64,000 nucleotides of DNA from Limisphaerales bacterium (GCA_009773355.1 WRPG01000001.1:62001-126000); one strand, 5' to 3'; positions 15,360 to 24,821 are shown, counted from the first letter of the stretch. Program-made: numbers and translations. The notes: generated by a model from the sequence alone, not told the origin.

Positions 15360-15601
15360 GCGGTTCGCTCCAGCTCTCTCACCAGGTGCCGCGCGCTGGT
15401 GATCGCGTCGGCGAAGGAATCGTAACTCCGCGCCGTGCGCTCGTGCTCGATGGTGTCCCAGCCCGTCACGCGCATCCGCTCTAGCCGGAGGAACGCGCCC
15501 TCCGCGCGCTCCAACACCTCGATGCGGAAGCCGACGGCGCGCTCGATCTCCCGCCGCAGCTCGCCGGCGGCCGCGATTTCTTCAGGCGTGAGGTTTCGCA
15601 T
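15356..15601 (-). CDS. small provirus protein, helical
   Basis: 81 residues, rich in Arg and Glu, predicted all-helical (PEEIAAAGELRREIERAVGF and ARHLVRELERTA). It overlaps the next gene upstream by 20 bp. Part of the early small-gene cluster; no family recognised. Confidence 0.6.
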   Translation of the reverse strand: MRNLTPEEIAAAGELRREIERAVGFRIEVLERAEGAFLRLERMRVTGWDTIEHERTARSYDSFADAITSARHLVRELERTA

Positions 15602-15785
15602 GGCCGTGTTCCTCCAGGTATTTTTCCGCCGCCAGCTCCAGCGCGTTGGTCATGTCCAGCGTGGTGCAGGGATCGGGCACCATCGCCTGCGCGCGCTTCA
15701 GAATCTTCCGCCTCGATGCCTTCTCCAGCCCGAGCCGGTGCAGCTCGCGCATCGCCGGATAATCACCAACCCAAAGCAGTTTCAT
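15582..15785 (-). CDS. small provirus protein, basic
   Basis: 67 residues from ATG 15785, which overlaps the stop of the zinc-ribbon gene; the longer in-frame ORF to 15878 would overlap that gene entirely. Basic middle part (LEKASRRKILKRAQAM). Unknown function. Confidence 0.58.
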   Translation of the reverse strand: MKLLWVGDYPAMRELHRLGLEKASRRKILKRAQAMVPDPCTTLDMTNALELAAEKYLEEHGHAKPHA

Positions 15786-15970
15786 ACGTGTGCGTGGGTT
15801 GTCGGCCGGAACTGCCGGGCCGCGCCGGTCCAAGAGCGCCGCCAGTAGAGGCGCTCGATCTGATAGCATCGCTCGCACACTTTTCCGCCGCTGGTCGGTC
15901 GGGTCGCCGGCTCGCCACAGTCACACTTGTGGTCGGTGGTCGGTGGTCGGTGGTCGGTGGTCTTTTTCAT
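15782..15970 (-). CDS. zinc-ribbon-like small protein with 7-bp repeat start
   Basis: 62 residues. Four cysteines arranged CxC...CxxC (CDCGEPA and KVCERCYQ, residues 16-36) look like a zinc ribbon. Codons 4-14 are written by 4.5 tandem copies of a heptanucleotide, giving the odd repeat TTDHRPPTTDH right after the start. Because 7 is not a multiple of 3, loss or gain of one unit would shift the frame. Possible early regulator or DNA-binding protein. Confidence 0.6.
   Translation of the reverse strand: MKKTTDHRPPTTDHKCDCGEPATRPTSGGKVCERCYQIERLYWRRSWTGAARQFRPTTHAHV
15931..15962. repeat. heptanucleotide tandem repeat (GGTCGGT)4.5
   Basis: Four perfect 7-bp units plus a partial fifth lie within the first 14 codons of the zinc-ribbon gene on the minus strand. 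Confidence 0.9.
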
Positions 15971-16149
15971 GTCAGCGCGAGTTGAGGGTGGGTGAGTTCC
16001 GCCAGCTCCTCGCGGATCAGCGTCAGCTTGCTCTGCATCCGAAACACGGTGTCCGAGTCAGGGAAGCCGAATTCCTCCCAGCGGTGGATTTCGTCGAGGT
16101 ATCTTCGGAGCCGCGACTTGAGCAGCTCGATCCGTGCGGAGTCAGTCAT
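15967..16149 (-). CDS. 60-residue helical provirus protein
   Basis: Start taken at ATG 16149 (MTDSARIELL), which overlaps the upstream stop; a longer frame to 16182 lacks this coupling. Predicted two-helix protein with a WEEFGFPDSDTVF linker. No family recognised. Confidence 0.58.
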   Translation of the reverse strand: MTDSARIELLKSRLRRYLDEIHRWEEFGFPDSDTVFRMQSKLTLIREELAELTHPQLALT

Positions 16150-16352
16150 GATTTTCCTTTCCGGTGGTGCAGCACGAAACACAGGTAAGGCACCAGGAGA
16201 TCGGCGTGCCGCTGTTCGATCTCCGATGCAATCGCGCGCTGCCGCCGGCGCTCCGCCGGATCAGGCAGCTCAAAGCCAAGACAGAAATGGTGCGTCCACA
16301 GCGCCGCGCAGAGTTCGATCGGCGAGTAGCCAGGGCGGAGGTAGTCGCTCAC
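16146..16352 (-). CDS. 68-residue provirus protein, GTG start
   Basis: GTG 16352 overlaps the preceding stop codon (GTGA). The sequence has aromatic and histidine clusters (LWTHHFCLGFEL, LCFVLHH). The same frame is open far upstream to 16925, but that part overlaps rep and is rejected as non-coding. Unknown function. Confidence 0.55.
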   Translation of the reverse strand: MSDYLRPGYSPIELCAALWTHHFCLGFELPDPAERRRQRAIASEIEQRHADLLVPYLCFVLHHRKGKS

Positions 16353-16573
16353 TTGCCCGCTCCCTTCTCCAGCGCCAGCGCGCCGTCGCGCGCCTTGGCC
16401 GCCTGGCGGAGACAGCCAGCCACCAAGCCGATATTCCCGTGCGGCATGGTGATGCGCGCCTGCAGCGCGTGCCAGCGCGCCATCGTGCGCCAGAATTTCG
16501 CCCACTGGCCGGCCTTGATGGCGGCGGAGTTTTCCCGCTCGCACTGAAGCTGCCGATCGAGGAGGGAGTTCAC
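16349..16573 (-). CDS. 74-residue helical provirus protein, GTG start
   Basis: The GTG at 16573 overlaps the stop codon of the rep 3' part. Contains QWAKFWRTMARWHALQARIT, an amphipathic helix. First gene after rep in the circular genome, so likely part of the replication or early module. No family recognised. Confidence 0.57.
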   Translation of the reverse strand: MNSLLDRQLQCERENSAAIKAGQWAKFWRTMARWHALQARITMPHGNIGLVAGCLRQAAKARDGALALEKGAGK

Positions 16574-16926
16574 TTGGCCGCTCCCTTCTCCAGATCGTCC
16601 AGGTGCGATTTCCAGGACTCGATTTTATCGCGCACCACGCGGAGCTGAGTCTTGAGCGGGCCGTCGCGCTTGGACGCCGGCGTTGATTCGAGGAACTCCC
16701 GCTCCTGCTCAAACTCCGCGAGGCCGGCGCGGAGCTTTTTTGCGTCATCCGGCGGCGTGGCGAAGATCGCGAAGGTGAGGCCGTCAGGATGGAGCACGTC
16801 CTTCTTGAGCGGAATTCCGTCGCGGACAATTGTCCGCGTGCGCGGCCGATTTTTTGTGCTATCCTCCCCTGCCCCACCATTCCCATCGGCCCCAACCCGA
16901 TGTGAGTTATATTCACAAATGGCACC
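16570..16926 (-). pseudogene. 3' part of rep, separated from its 5' part by integration
   Basis: The frame is open from the TAA at 16927-16929 down to the TGA at 16570, but no ATG starts it; the only likely start is GTG 16797 (75 residues). At the attachment site it is in exact register with the rep gene at the other end: codon CAT at 4599-4601 equals codon CAT at 16900-16902. Joining the ends gives 274 + 109 = 383 codons with no stop. The restored tail is charged and helical (DDAKKLRAGLAEFEQEREFL). In the lysogen this piece is untranslated or made as a short peptide. Confidence 0.75.
16890..16917 (+). other. attR: dif-like site at right provirus end, degenerate left arm
   Basis: Same centre (TGTGAG, 16901-16906) and right arm (TTATATTCACA) as attL, but the left arm is CCCCAACCCGA, unlike a XerC arm. 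The 16-bp repeat is 16900-16915. The right arm here is host DNA. The implied empty host site is TTGTTTCACAA + TGTGAG + TTATATTCACA. Confidence 0.72.
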
Positions 16927-17095
16927 TTAAGGCTTCGCTCCGCAATTCAAGCTGTTGAGCGATCAGTGGACCTTGGCGTCAGTTCGGTATGGTCAGGGCA
17001 CGACTTGATGCGAGTGGCGTCCACCACGGTCATCGCATCTTCTCGATGCTGCGGCCTTGACTGAGCAGCGGACGCGGCTCAGACAGAGTCCCGCC

Positions 17096-17704
17096 ATGCA
17101 GCCAAAGTTCCTGAGGAGCCTCCGATTCATCGAAATACTTGTCGTCGTCATGCTGGGGCTTGCCGCCGTCGCGGGCGCGGCGGATTTCACGGTGCTCACG
17201 CCCGGCGGACAGTTCAGTTTTCAAATCAACGGGACCAGCGGCAACCCCACCGTCACGCTGCAGCGCGGCAGCACCTACACCTTCGCCGTCAACGCAAGCA
17301 GCTTCCACCCGTTCGTCATCGGAACCACGGTCTTTGGCGCAACGCCCAGCGGCGTCACCGGCAACAACACCTTCTCCGGAACCGTCACCTTCGCGGTGCC
17401 CACCAATGCTCCGAATTGCGTCTATTACTGCGGCCAGCACGGCTTCTCCGGGAGCATCCTGATGATTGACCCGCCGGTGCCGCCCCCGTTTCAAATCGTG
17501 GGCCTCAATGTGAGCGACAACCTCACGCTGCGTTACACGGGGACGAACACGTTCACCTACACGCCGGAATTCTCCACCAACCTGGGCACGACCAACTGGT
17601 TCACGCTGACCGTGCAGAGCACCACTTCTCTTCTCGGGACCAACGAGGCCGTCTGTGGCAGGCCCGCCGGCTCGAACGTCTTTCTCCGCATCCGGGCCAG
17701 GTGA
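17096..17704 (+). CDS. secreted cupredoxin-domain protein
   Basis: 202 residues with a signal peptide (about 1-29, ending VAGAAD). A plastocyanin-like copper site is seen in H71 (SSFHPF), C112 and H115 (YYCGQHG). The C-terminal 60 residues (NVSDNLTLRYTGTNTFTYTP) form a separate beta-rich segment common in verrucomicrobial secreted proteins. It would carry electrons or bind copper outside the cytoplasm. First host gene after attR. Confidence 0.75.
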   Translation: MQPKFLRSLRFIEILVVVMLGLAAVAGAADFTVLTPGGQFSFQINGTSGNPTVTLQRGSTYTFAVNASSFHPFVIGTTVFGATPSGVTGNNTFSGTVTFAVPTNAPNCVYYCGQHGFSGSILMIDPPVPPPFQIVGLNVSDNLTLRYTGTNTFTYTPEFSTNLGTTNWFTLTVQSTTSLLGTNEAVCGRPAGSNVFLRIRAR

Positions 17705-17901
17705 ATCATGCTGGCAGCAGGCTGCGGTGGAGAGTCCCCTGCCCTCCCCTTCTCCGCATCAACTGAACCATTGACGCCCGGCCCCTCGCCCTTAGCCTCT
17801 CGCCTTCGTCGTCGCCGACCATCCCCTGCCCCGGCTCCCGTGGAGTGCGGTTCCGTTTCCCTTCCGCGCAGCGCAGATGGCCGCCACGGCACTGACAGCT
17901 C

Positions 17902-19512
<1,611 letters not shown>

Positions 19513-19906
19513 ACGATCGGGCCGCGTTGCGCGCGGCCTCGTTCGGCTGGAGCGCAAGTGTCCAACCTGCGTGGGGCGGCGCTACCAGAACACGCAGGAT
19601 GGACTCCTGCGCTCCGGTCCAAGGGTCGAAATCGCGGCTTTTGGCGTTCATCCTTCATCTTTCATCTTTCATCATTCTCTTCCCCTCCCGAGGCAATTCC
19701 CCGCCTCCCGCAAGCCGGCCATTCCCTCCCGGAGGCAATGAAATCCCTGTCCGAACCCAAAGCTCCCTCTCGGAGGCAACCGGCTTCCTCTAAGGGAAAG
19801 AGCGCGGCCTTCAGGCCGCAGCAAACTGGAGTGCAATGAACGGCTTCGGTGAATCTCAACGCGTAAATGACTACGCTGCTTGCTGCGGCTGGGACAGCCG
19901 CGCTCC
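19513..19906. other. gene-free stretch with several short repeats
   Basis: 394 bp between converging genes without a supported ORF. It holds an inverted repeat at 19549-19615 (outer ends GGAGCGCA and TGCGCTCC), a CATCTTT run (19650-19675), three spaced copies of a TCCCTCCCGGAGGCAA-like unit (about 19684, 19724, 19768) and a GCGGCCTTCAGGCCGC palindrome near 19805. Appears to be accumulated repeat elements. Confidence 0.7.
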
Positions 19907-20650
19907 TTACCGCTTCGCCGGCTCGGCGTTCCAGACCTTGAGGTCGTCAATGAAGCCGTCCTTGCCGGCGACACCCAGCTCGATCTTGGACTTGGTGGCG
20001 TGGGCGATGCCGGAGGATTTCAGGTAGCCGGCGGGCCGGCCGTCAATCGTCACGCGCATCTCATCGCCGACGGTCTCGACGACGAGGGCATACCACTTGC
20101 CGGCTTCGAGCTGGGCGGGATAGGTGACGGTGCGGCCCTTGAGCAGCGCGGCGCGCTCGGCCTTCTTCTCCGGCTGCTTGTTCATCGCGTAGATGTCGTT
20201 GCGCATGGTGCCGTCGCGCTCGTCAATGAGCGTCACGCCGGTGAGGCGGACCTGGGCACGGCAGAGATGGCCGTAGTGCGCGCCGGTGTATTTGCGGTCG
20301 TCGAACTCCACGTCAATCATCGTCGCGCCCGCGAACTTGATGCGGCACTCGACGACGCTGTCCTTCGTCGGGATCTCCAGCCCATGCACGGCGGCGTGGG
20401 CGCGGACGACGGACTTGCCGTCGGCGGAGGGAACGTCCTTGTCGCGGGTCTGCGTGCCCTTGAGCGCGCCGCCCTCGACGACGAAGGTGGGGACGACCCG
20501 GTGCCAGACCTTGTCCGGGGTGCTGCCTTGAAAATCCTCGGAGAAGAGGAGTTCCTTTTTCTTAGCGATGGCCGCCGCCGGGATGGACGGCAGGTCAGCG
20601 GCAAAGGCGGCGGAAGTGACGAGGAAGGAGAGGGCCAGCAGTAGGCGCAT
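19907..20650 (-). CDS. secreted LamG/DUF1080-like protein
   Basis: 247 residues from ATG 20650 (a second ATG at 20656 adds two residues). Signal peptide MRLLLALSFLVTSAAFAAD. The body follows the jelly-roll DUF1080/LamG pattern: LFSEDFQGSTPDKVW, VVECRIKFAGATMIDVEF, GKWYALVVETVGDEMRVTIDG, KIELGVAGKDGFIDDLKVW. Such proteins bind or hydrolyse glycans; no catalytic residue can be named. Compare the relative at 46719-47435. Confidence 0.75.
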   Translation of the reverse strand: MRLLLALSFLVTSAAFAADLPSIPAAAIAKKKELLFSEDFQGSTPDKVWHRVVPTFVVEGGALKGTQTRDKDVPSADGKSVVRAHAAVHGLEIPTKDSVVECRIKFAGATMIDVEFDDRKYTGAHYGHLCRAQVRLTGVTLIDERDGTMRNDIYAMNKQPEKKAERAALLKGRTVTYPAQLEAGKWYALVVETVGDEMRVTIDGRPAGYLKSSGIAHATKSKIELGVAGKDGFIDDLKVWNAEPAKR

Positions 20651-20767
20651 GTTCATGGACAGTGGAGAGGCGGGCGGCGGTGGATTGGTTACAGCGAAAA
20701 CGGGCCGCGCGGATGAACGGCCTGGCTGGGGTGCCGCTTGCCCGTAGGTGCTGGTTTGGCGCTGGCC

Positions 20768-20846
20768 CGGAGGTGGCTCGACATTCCCAGGTCGAGCGTG
20801 GAAGCCCCATCGCACAAATGATTCTCGGCACTGGAATGTCGAGTTG
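20768..20846. repeat. intergenic inverted repeat, GCTCGACATTCC family
   Basis: Left arm GGCTCGACATTCCCAGGTCGAG and right arm containing GGAATGTCGAG. Same family as 32022-32098 and 34092-34168. It lies between divergent genes, so it is not only a terminator. Confidence 0.65.
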
Positions 20847-20933
20847 CTGCCCCGTGGTCGGTGAAGGATGTGTCCGCGGCTTGCAAAGCGACGGGAACCG
20901 GCTAGGCTCCTCCCAGACCCGACGCCACCGCGT

Positions 20934-21752
20934 ATGAACCATCAACATCAATCCACCCTCTCGCCAAGCTGGGCGAACCGGAGTGCCTTCACCCTCATCG
21001 AACTGCTCGTGGTCATCGCCATCATCGCGATTCTGGCGGGGATGCTCCTGCCGGCGCTGTCGAAGGCGAAGGAAAAGGGGATGGGCGTAAAGTGCCTGAG
21101 CAACATGAAGCAGCTCCAACTAGCTTGGGGCCTCTACGGCACTGATCAGGACGACCGCATGGTGCTAAACGACAACACCAAACTCGCCCTCAATACGACG
21201 AACCAGACTTGGTGCACAGGATGGATGCGGACCGGCGGCAACTATGGGCTGTCCCCAGGTTGCGAGACCAACTCCCGGTTCTTTATGGATGCGCTGCTGG
21301 GCCGCTATGCGGGGAACGCTGGCATCTTCAAGTGCCCATCCGACAAGTTCCCAATTCCACCCTACCCAAATCCATATGTCCGCAGTGTGACGATGAATCT
21401 GTGGATGAACGACCCCGGCCTCCCCCCTACGCACGCCATCTGGGGCGGGAAACCTTATTACACGCGCATGGGCAACATGGGACGCCCCACTGACTTGTTC
21501 GTGTTCATCCACGAGGACCCAAATACGATTGATGACGGACAATTCCGGCTCGACAATAGTGCCCAACCTTGGACCTCCATCGAAAACTCACCCGCCGCCC
21601 TCCATGGCGGTGCCACCAGCATGAGCTTTGCAGACGGACATGCGGAGTCGCACAAGTGGAGTATCCTGACCAAGAGGAATGGCGTGCCTGTCGTGCAAGC
21701 AACGGCCAACCCCACGGACGCCCAGTGGCTCAAGAAGCACGCCTTCGAGTAG
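20934..21752 (+). CDS. type II pseudopilin-like protein 1
   Basis: 272 residues. A prepilin N-terminal cleavage/methylation motif [20 protein letters not shown] sits after a 19-residue leader, and the C-terminal part has the [19 protein letters not shown] (H-x9-DG) signature of the large planctomycete/verrucomicrobial pseudopilin group. After processing it would insert in the inner membrane with a periplasmic beta domain. Followed by a paralogue 57 bp downstream. Confidence 0.87.
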   Translation: MNHQHQSTLSPSWANRSAFTLIELLVVIAIIAILAGMLLPALSKAKEKGMGVKCLSNMKQLQLAWGLYGTDQDDRMVLNDNTKLALNTTNQTWCTGWMRTGGNYGLSPGCETNSRFFMDALLGRYAGNAGIFKCPSDKFPIPPYPNPYVRSVTMNLWMNDPGLPPTHAIWGGKPYYTRMGNMGRPTDLFVFIHEDPNTIDDGQFRLDNSAQPWTSIENSPAALHGGATSMSFADGHAESHKWSILTKRNGVPVVQATANPTDAQWLKKHAFE

Positions 21753-21809
21753 CTTGGTCGGTCCCGAAGCCTTGAATGGCTGCCGCACCAACTGTTTCCA
21801 ATTCACGAA

Positions 21810-22616
21810 ATGATGTCGAATTCTCTGTCGCGTAAAGCCGGCTTCACCCTGATCGAACTTCTCGTCGTCATCGCCATCATTGCGATCCTCGCCGGGATGC
21901 TGTTGCCCGCGCTGTCCAAGGCCAAGGAGAAGGCGATGGGCACCCAGTGCCTGGCCAACAACAAGCAGCTCATGCTCGCCTGGGTGCTTTACCATGACGA
22001 CAACGACGGGCGCATTGTCCGCAACCTGGGCGGAACCTCCATCAACAACACCAACCAGTCCTGGTGCACCGGCTGGATCCGTCCCGGCAACGCGGCGTAT
22101 CAGCCGGGCTACGAAACCAACACGGCATTGTTCATGCATGGCCTGCTGGGCCGCTACGCCCAGAACCCAAAACTTTTCAAATGCCCGTCGGACAAATACA
22201 TCTATCCTGGCTTGACGCAGTCCTACGTGCGCAGCGTCTCCATGAACAACTGGATGAACGCCGGCAAGCGCCCGGCCGCCACCACTCCGTTCCGCCTCTA
22301 CTCCCGGATTAGCAACATCAGCAAGCCTTCCGACATGCACGTTTTTGTCCACGAGGATGTGAACGCGCTCGACGACGGCTACTTTGCCATTGATATGTCG
22401 AACACGATCAACTGGAGCAACTGCAACCTGCCGGCGGCCTTGCACAACGGGGCGACCACGTTTGGATTCTCCGACGGCCGGTCAGAGTTTCACAAGTGGG
22501 CCAATCTCAGCCGCTCCACCAGCGGCGTCATCGGTGTCCCTCGTCCGCGCGGCTCCACCACCGGAACCGACGTGGACGCGGTCTGGCTGAAGGCCGGCGC
22601 GTCCGAGCCGGAATAG
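21810..22616 (+). CDS. type II pseudopilin-like protein 2
   Basis: 268 residues. Short leader, then [20 protein letters not shown], and C-terminal [19 protein letters not shown]. Shared phrases with the upstream gene (NTNQ.WCTGW, CPSDK, YVRSV.MN.WMN) show a tandem duplication followed by divergence. Confidence 0.87.
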   Translation: MMSNSLSRKAGFTLIELLVVIAIIAILAGMLLPALSKAKEKAMGTQCLANNKQLMLAWVLYHDDNDGRIVRNLGGTSINNTNQSWCTGWIRPGNAAYQPGYETNTALFMHGLLGRYAQNPKLFKCPSDKYIYPGLTQSYVRSVSMNNWMNAGKRPAATTPFRLYSRISNISKPSDMHVFVHEDVNALDDGYFAIDMSNTINWSNCNLPAALHNGATTFGFSDGRSEFHKWANLSRSTSGVIGVPRPRGSTTGTDVDAVWLKAGASEPE

Positions 22617-22693
22617 GCCGGACCGAATCGGGTCGCATCTTCCTTCTTCCCCGCCCGGCGCGCAGTGCCTAAGCTGCGCGCCGTTTTGCTTTC

Positions 22694-24127
22694 ATGCCCA
22701 GCGTCTTCCTCAAGACTTACGGCTGCCAGATGAACGAGCGCGACAGCGAGGCCGTCGCCGCCCAGCTCGTCGCCAAGGGCTATTCCCTCGCGCCCTCCGA
22801 GGCCGTCGCGGATGTCGTGCTGCTGAACACATGCAGCGTGCGCGACAACGCCGAGCAGAAGGCCGTGGACAAGATGACCAACCTGGCCGGGCAGTTCCGC
22901 AAGCAGCGCCCCGGCGTGCTGCTGGGCTTCCTCGGCTGCATGGCGCAGAGCCGGGGCAAGGAACTCATTGACCAGCTCCCCGACGTGGACCTCGTCGTCG
23001 GCACTCAGAAGTTCCACCGCGTCGCCGACTACGTGGACGACCTCCTCGCAGGCCGCCGCGACAAGATCGTGGACACCGAGGAGGAGCGCGGCAGCGAGGC
23101 GACCATCAAGGAGCACCTGCTCAACGGCGCGGCGAAAGGCAAGGCCGTCACCGCCTTCGTCAGCATCATGCAGGGCTGCAACCAATACTGCACCTTCTGC
23201 ATCGTGCCCTACACGCGCGGGCAGGAGCGCAGCCGCTCGATTCCCGACATCGTCGCCGAGTGCCGTGAACTCGTCGCGCGCGGGGTGAAGGAGATCACGT
23301 TGCTCGGTCAGATCGTCACGAGCTACGGCCGGCGAAATAGTGAAAGTGCGAAAGTGGGAAAGTGCGAAAGTGAGAAGGACGGTGGGGCCGGGCGACTCTC
23401 ACTTTCTCACTCTCCCGCTTTCTCACCTGCCACCAGCCCCTTCGTCCAGCTCATCGAAGCCGTCCACGCCATTGAGGGCCTGGAGCGCATCCGTTTCACC
23501 TCCCCGCACCCCAAGGGCTACGGAGACGACCTCGTCGCCGCCTACGCCCGCCTGCCCAAGCTCGTCGAGAGCGCGCATCTGCCGGTCCAGTCCGGCAGCG
23601 ACCGCATCCTCAAGCTCATGCACCGCGGCTATACCCGCTCCCGCTTCCTCGAAATCATCCGTCAGCTCCGCGCCGTCAATCCTGAGATGGGCATCACCAC
23701 CGACATCATCGTCGGCTTCCCCGGCGAGACAGAGGTGGACTTCGCCGAGACGCTCGCGCTCGCGCACGAAGTCGAGTTCGACAACGCCTTCGTCTTCAAA
23801 TACTCGCCCCGCCGCGACACCCCTGCCGCCGCGATGCCGGACCAGTTGCCGGAGGAAGTCATCGAAGCCCGGCACTCGCAACTCCTCGCCATCATCAACG
23901 AGATCGCCGAGCGCAAGAACAAGGTCTGCGAAGGCCGCGTGCTGCAAATCCTCGTCGAGGGTCCGAGCCGCAAGAACCCCGCCCGTCTCGAAGGCCGCAC
24001 CCGCGCGAACAAGATCGTCGTCTTCGAGGGCAGCGAGCGGCACATCGGCCAGTTGATGGACGTGCGCATCGTCCGCGCCGCGCCCTTCACGCTCTACGGC
24101 GACCCGGCGATTGTGAATTTGAATTAA
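22694..24127 (+). CDS. miaB: tRNA methylthiotransferase MiaB with in-frame palindromic insert
   Basis: 477 residues, about 30 more than usual. N-terminal UPF0004 cysteines C11, C47, C82; radical-SAM cluster C162, C166, C169 (CNQYCTFC); TRAM domain at the end. MiaB adds a methylthio group to i6A37 of tRNAs. Residues about 215-246, right after LLGQIVTSYG, are an extra Ser/Lys/Glu-rich loop (RRNSESAKVGKCESEK and following) encoded by an imperfect palindrome (arms 23350-23375 and 23397-23422). The reading frame stays open through the insert. Confidence 0.93.
   Translation: MPSVFLKTYGCQMNERDSEAVAAQLVAKGYSLAPSEAVADVVLLNTCSVRDNAEQKAVDKMTNLAGQFRKQRPGVLLGFLGCMAQSRGKELIDQLPDVDLVVGTQKFHRVADYVDDLLAGRRDKIVDTEEERGSEATIKEHLLNGAAKGKAVTAFVSIMQGCNQYCTFCIVPYTRGQERSRSIPDIVAECRELVARGVKEITLLGQIVTSYGRRNSESAKVGKCESEKDGGAGRLSLSHSPAFSPATSPFVQLIEAVHAIEGLERIRFTSPHPKGYGDDLVAAYARLPKLVESAHLPVQSGSDRILKLMHRGYTRSRFLEIIRQLRAVNPEMGITTDIIVGFPGETEVDFAETLALAHEVEFDNAFVFKYSPRRDTPAAAMPDQLPEEVIEARHSQLLAIINEIAERKNKVCEGRVLQILVEGPSRKNPARLEGRTRANKIVVFEGSERHIGQLMDVRIVRAAPFTLYGDPAIVNLN
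23350..23422. repeat. palindromic repeat inside miaB
   Basis: Two 26-bp arms match at 22 positions as an inverted repeat and contain internal GAAAGTG periodicity. Similar GAAAG-type runs lie in the intergenic DNA at 7251-7280 and 19650-19675, so the insert looks like a mobile or spreading repeat. Confidence 0.85.
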
Positions 24128-24223
24128 CCACAGATGGACACGGATAAACACGGATGGGAAAGGCAGACACGAGCTGCACAGCACTCGGTCTTCATCCGTG
24201 CCCATCTGTGTCCATCTGTGGTT
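24126..24223. repeat. long inverted repeat, ACCACAGATGGACACGG family
   Basis: Arms AACCACAGATGGACACGGAT and its near reverse complement at the far end enclose a 98-bp hairpin directly after miaB. A related design (ACCACGAATGAACACG) lies at 54082-54167. Confidence 0.8.
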
Positions 24224-24234
24224 CATAATTTGGC

Positions 24235-24786
24235 ATGACCCTTTCCAACCTCTGCATCGTCCTCGGCCTCGGCGTCGCCGTCCCGCAGCTCTACGGGCTG
24301 TCGAACCCCGCCGCGTTCCGCGACGCCCTGCGCAAGTTCCCGCGCCACACCGGCATCGGCTACGTGCTGATGACCATCGCGACCGCGTGTTTCCTCTGGC
24401 ACGTGAAGCAGGAGAACATCGCGGACTTCAGCGCCTTCAAGCCGGTCATGTATGCCGGCTTCGCCGCGCTCGGGCTGGGCACCTGCATCTTCCTCAAGGA
24501 CTTCCTCGCCGTGCGCGGCCTTGCGCTGGTGCTGATGCTCCTCGCCAAGCTCGTGCTCGACGCGCAGCGCTGGCACGACTCGAACTGGCGCTGGGTGCTG
24601 GGCGTGTGGGCCTACCTGTGGATTGTCGCCGGCATCTGGTTCACCGTCTCGCCGTGGCGCTGCCGGGACATCATCGAGTGGAAGACCGCCACCGACACGC
24701 GCGTGAAAATCGGCTGCGCCCTCCGCCTCGCCCTCGGCGTGCTCGTGGCGGTGCTGGGGGCGACGGTGTTTAAGACTGGGGGTTGA
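24235..24786 (+). CDS. multi-pass membrane protein, unknown
   Basis: 183 residues with four to five hydrophobic segments (LCIVLGLGVAV, IGYVLMTIATACFLW, VMYAGFAALGLGTCIFL, LALVLMLLAKLVL, WAYLWIVAGIWFTV, ALRLALGVLVAVLGATV). No soluble domain and no known motif recognised. It overlaps the start region of the next ORF by a few bases. Confidence 0.7.
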   Translation: MTLSNLCIVLGLGVAVPQLYGLSNPAAFRDALRKFPRHTGIGYVLMTIATACFLWHVKQENIADFSAFKPVMYAGFAALGLGTCIFLKDFLAVRGLALVLMLLAKLVLDAQRWHDSNWRWVLGVWAYLWIVAGIWFTVSPWRCRDIIEWKTATDTRVKIGCALRLALGVLVAVLGATVFKTGG

Positions 24787-24821
24787 AAGTGAAACGAAGC
24801 GAACAGGTATCCATATGGGCT

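Larger units (their letters stand above)
4599..16915 (-). mobile_element. tailless double-jelly-roll-type provirus, about 12.3 kb
   Basis: The block is bounded by a 16-bp direct repeat with one mismatch. All genes lie on the minus strand, most joined by 4-bp overlaps, with a virion module (packaging ATPase, candidate major capsid protein, spike-like protein, many small membrane proteins), a lysis-like lipoprotein/coiled-coil pair, a VapBC pair, an iteron region and a replication gene. The size agrees with known PM2/PRD1-type viruses (about 10-15 kb). No terminase, portal, tail or integrase gene is present. Joining the two ends restores one reading frame across the junction (see the rep entries), which argues for a circular free form. 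Assignment to the double jelly-roll class rests on the ATPase type, capsid length and membrane-protein set. Confidence 0.82.

Noticed and set aside
4599-16915. The element as a tailed prophage, phage satellite or plain plasmid.
   Set aside because: No terminase, portal, protease, tail tape or baseplate gene, no integrase or satellite regulators, and no mobilisation genes; the packaging ATPase is of the FtsK/HerA type.
16353-16925. Upstream extension of the frame ending at 16146.
   Set aside because: It overlaps rep and the 74-codon gene completely and has no motif; the coupled GTG at 16352 is the better start.
16918-17095. Possible insertion-sequence scrap on the minus strand (frame with MTVVDATRIK).
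   Set aside because: Only about 30 codons, no inverted repeats and no recognisable transposase motif.
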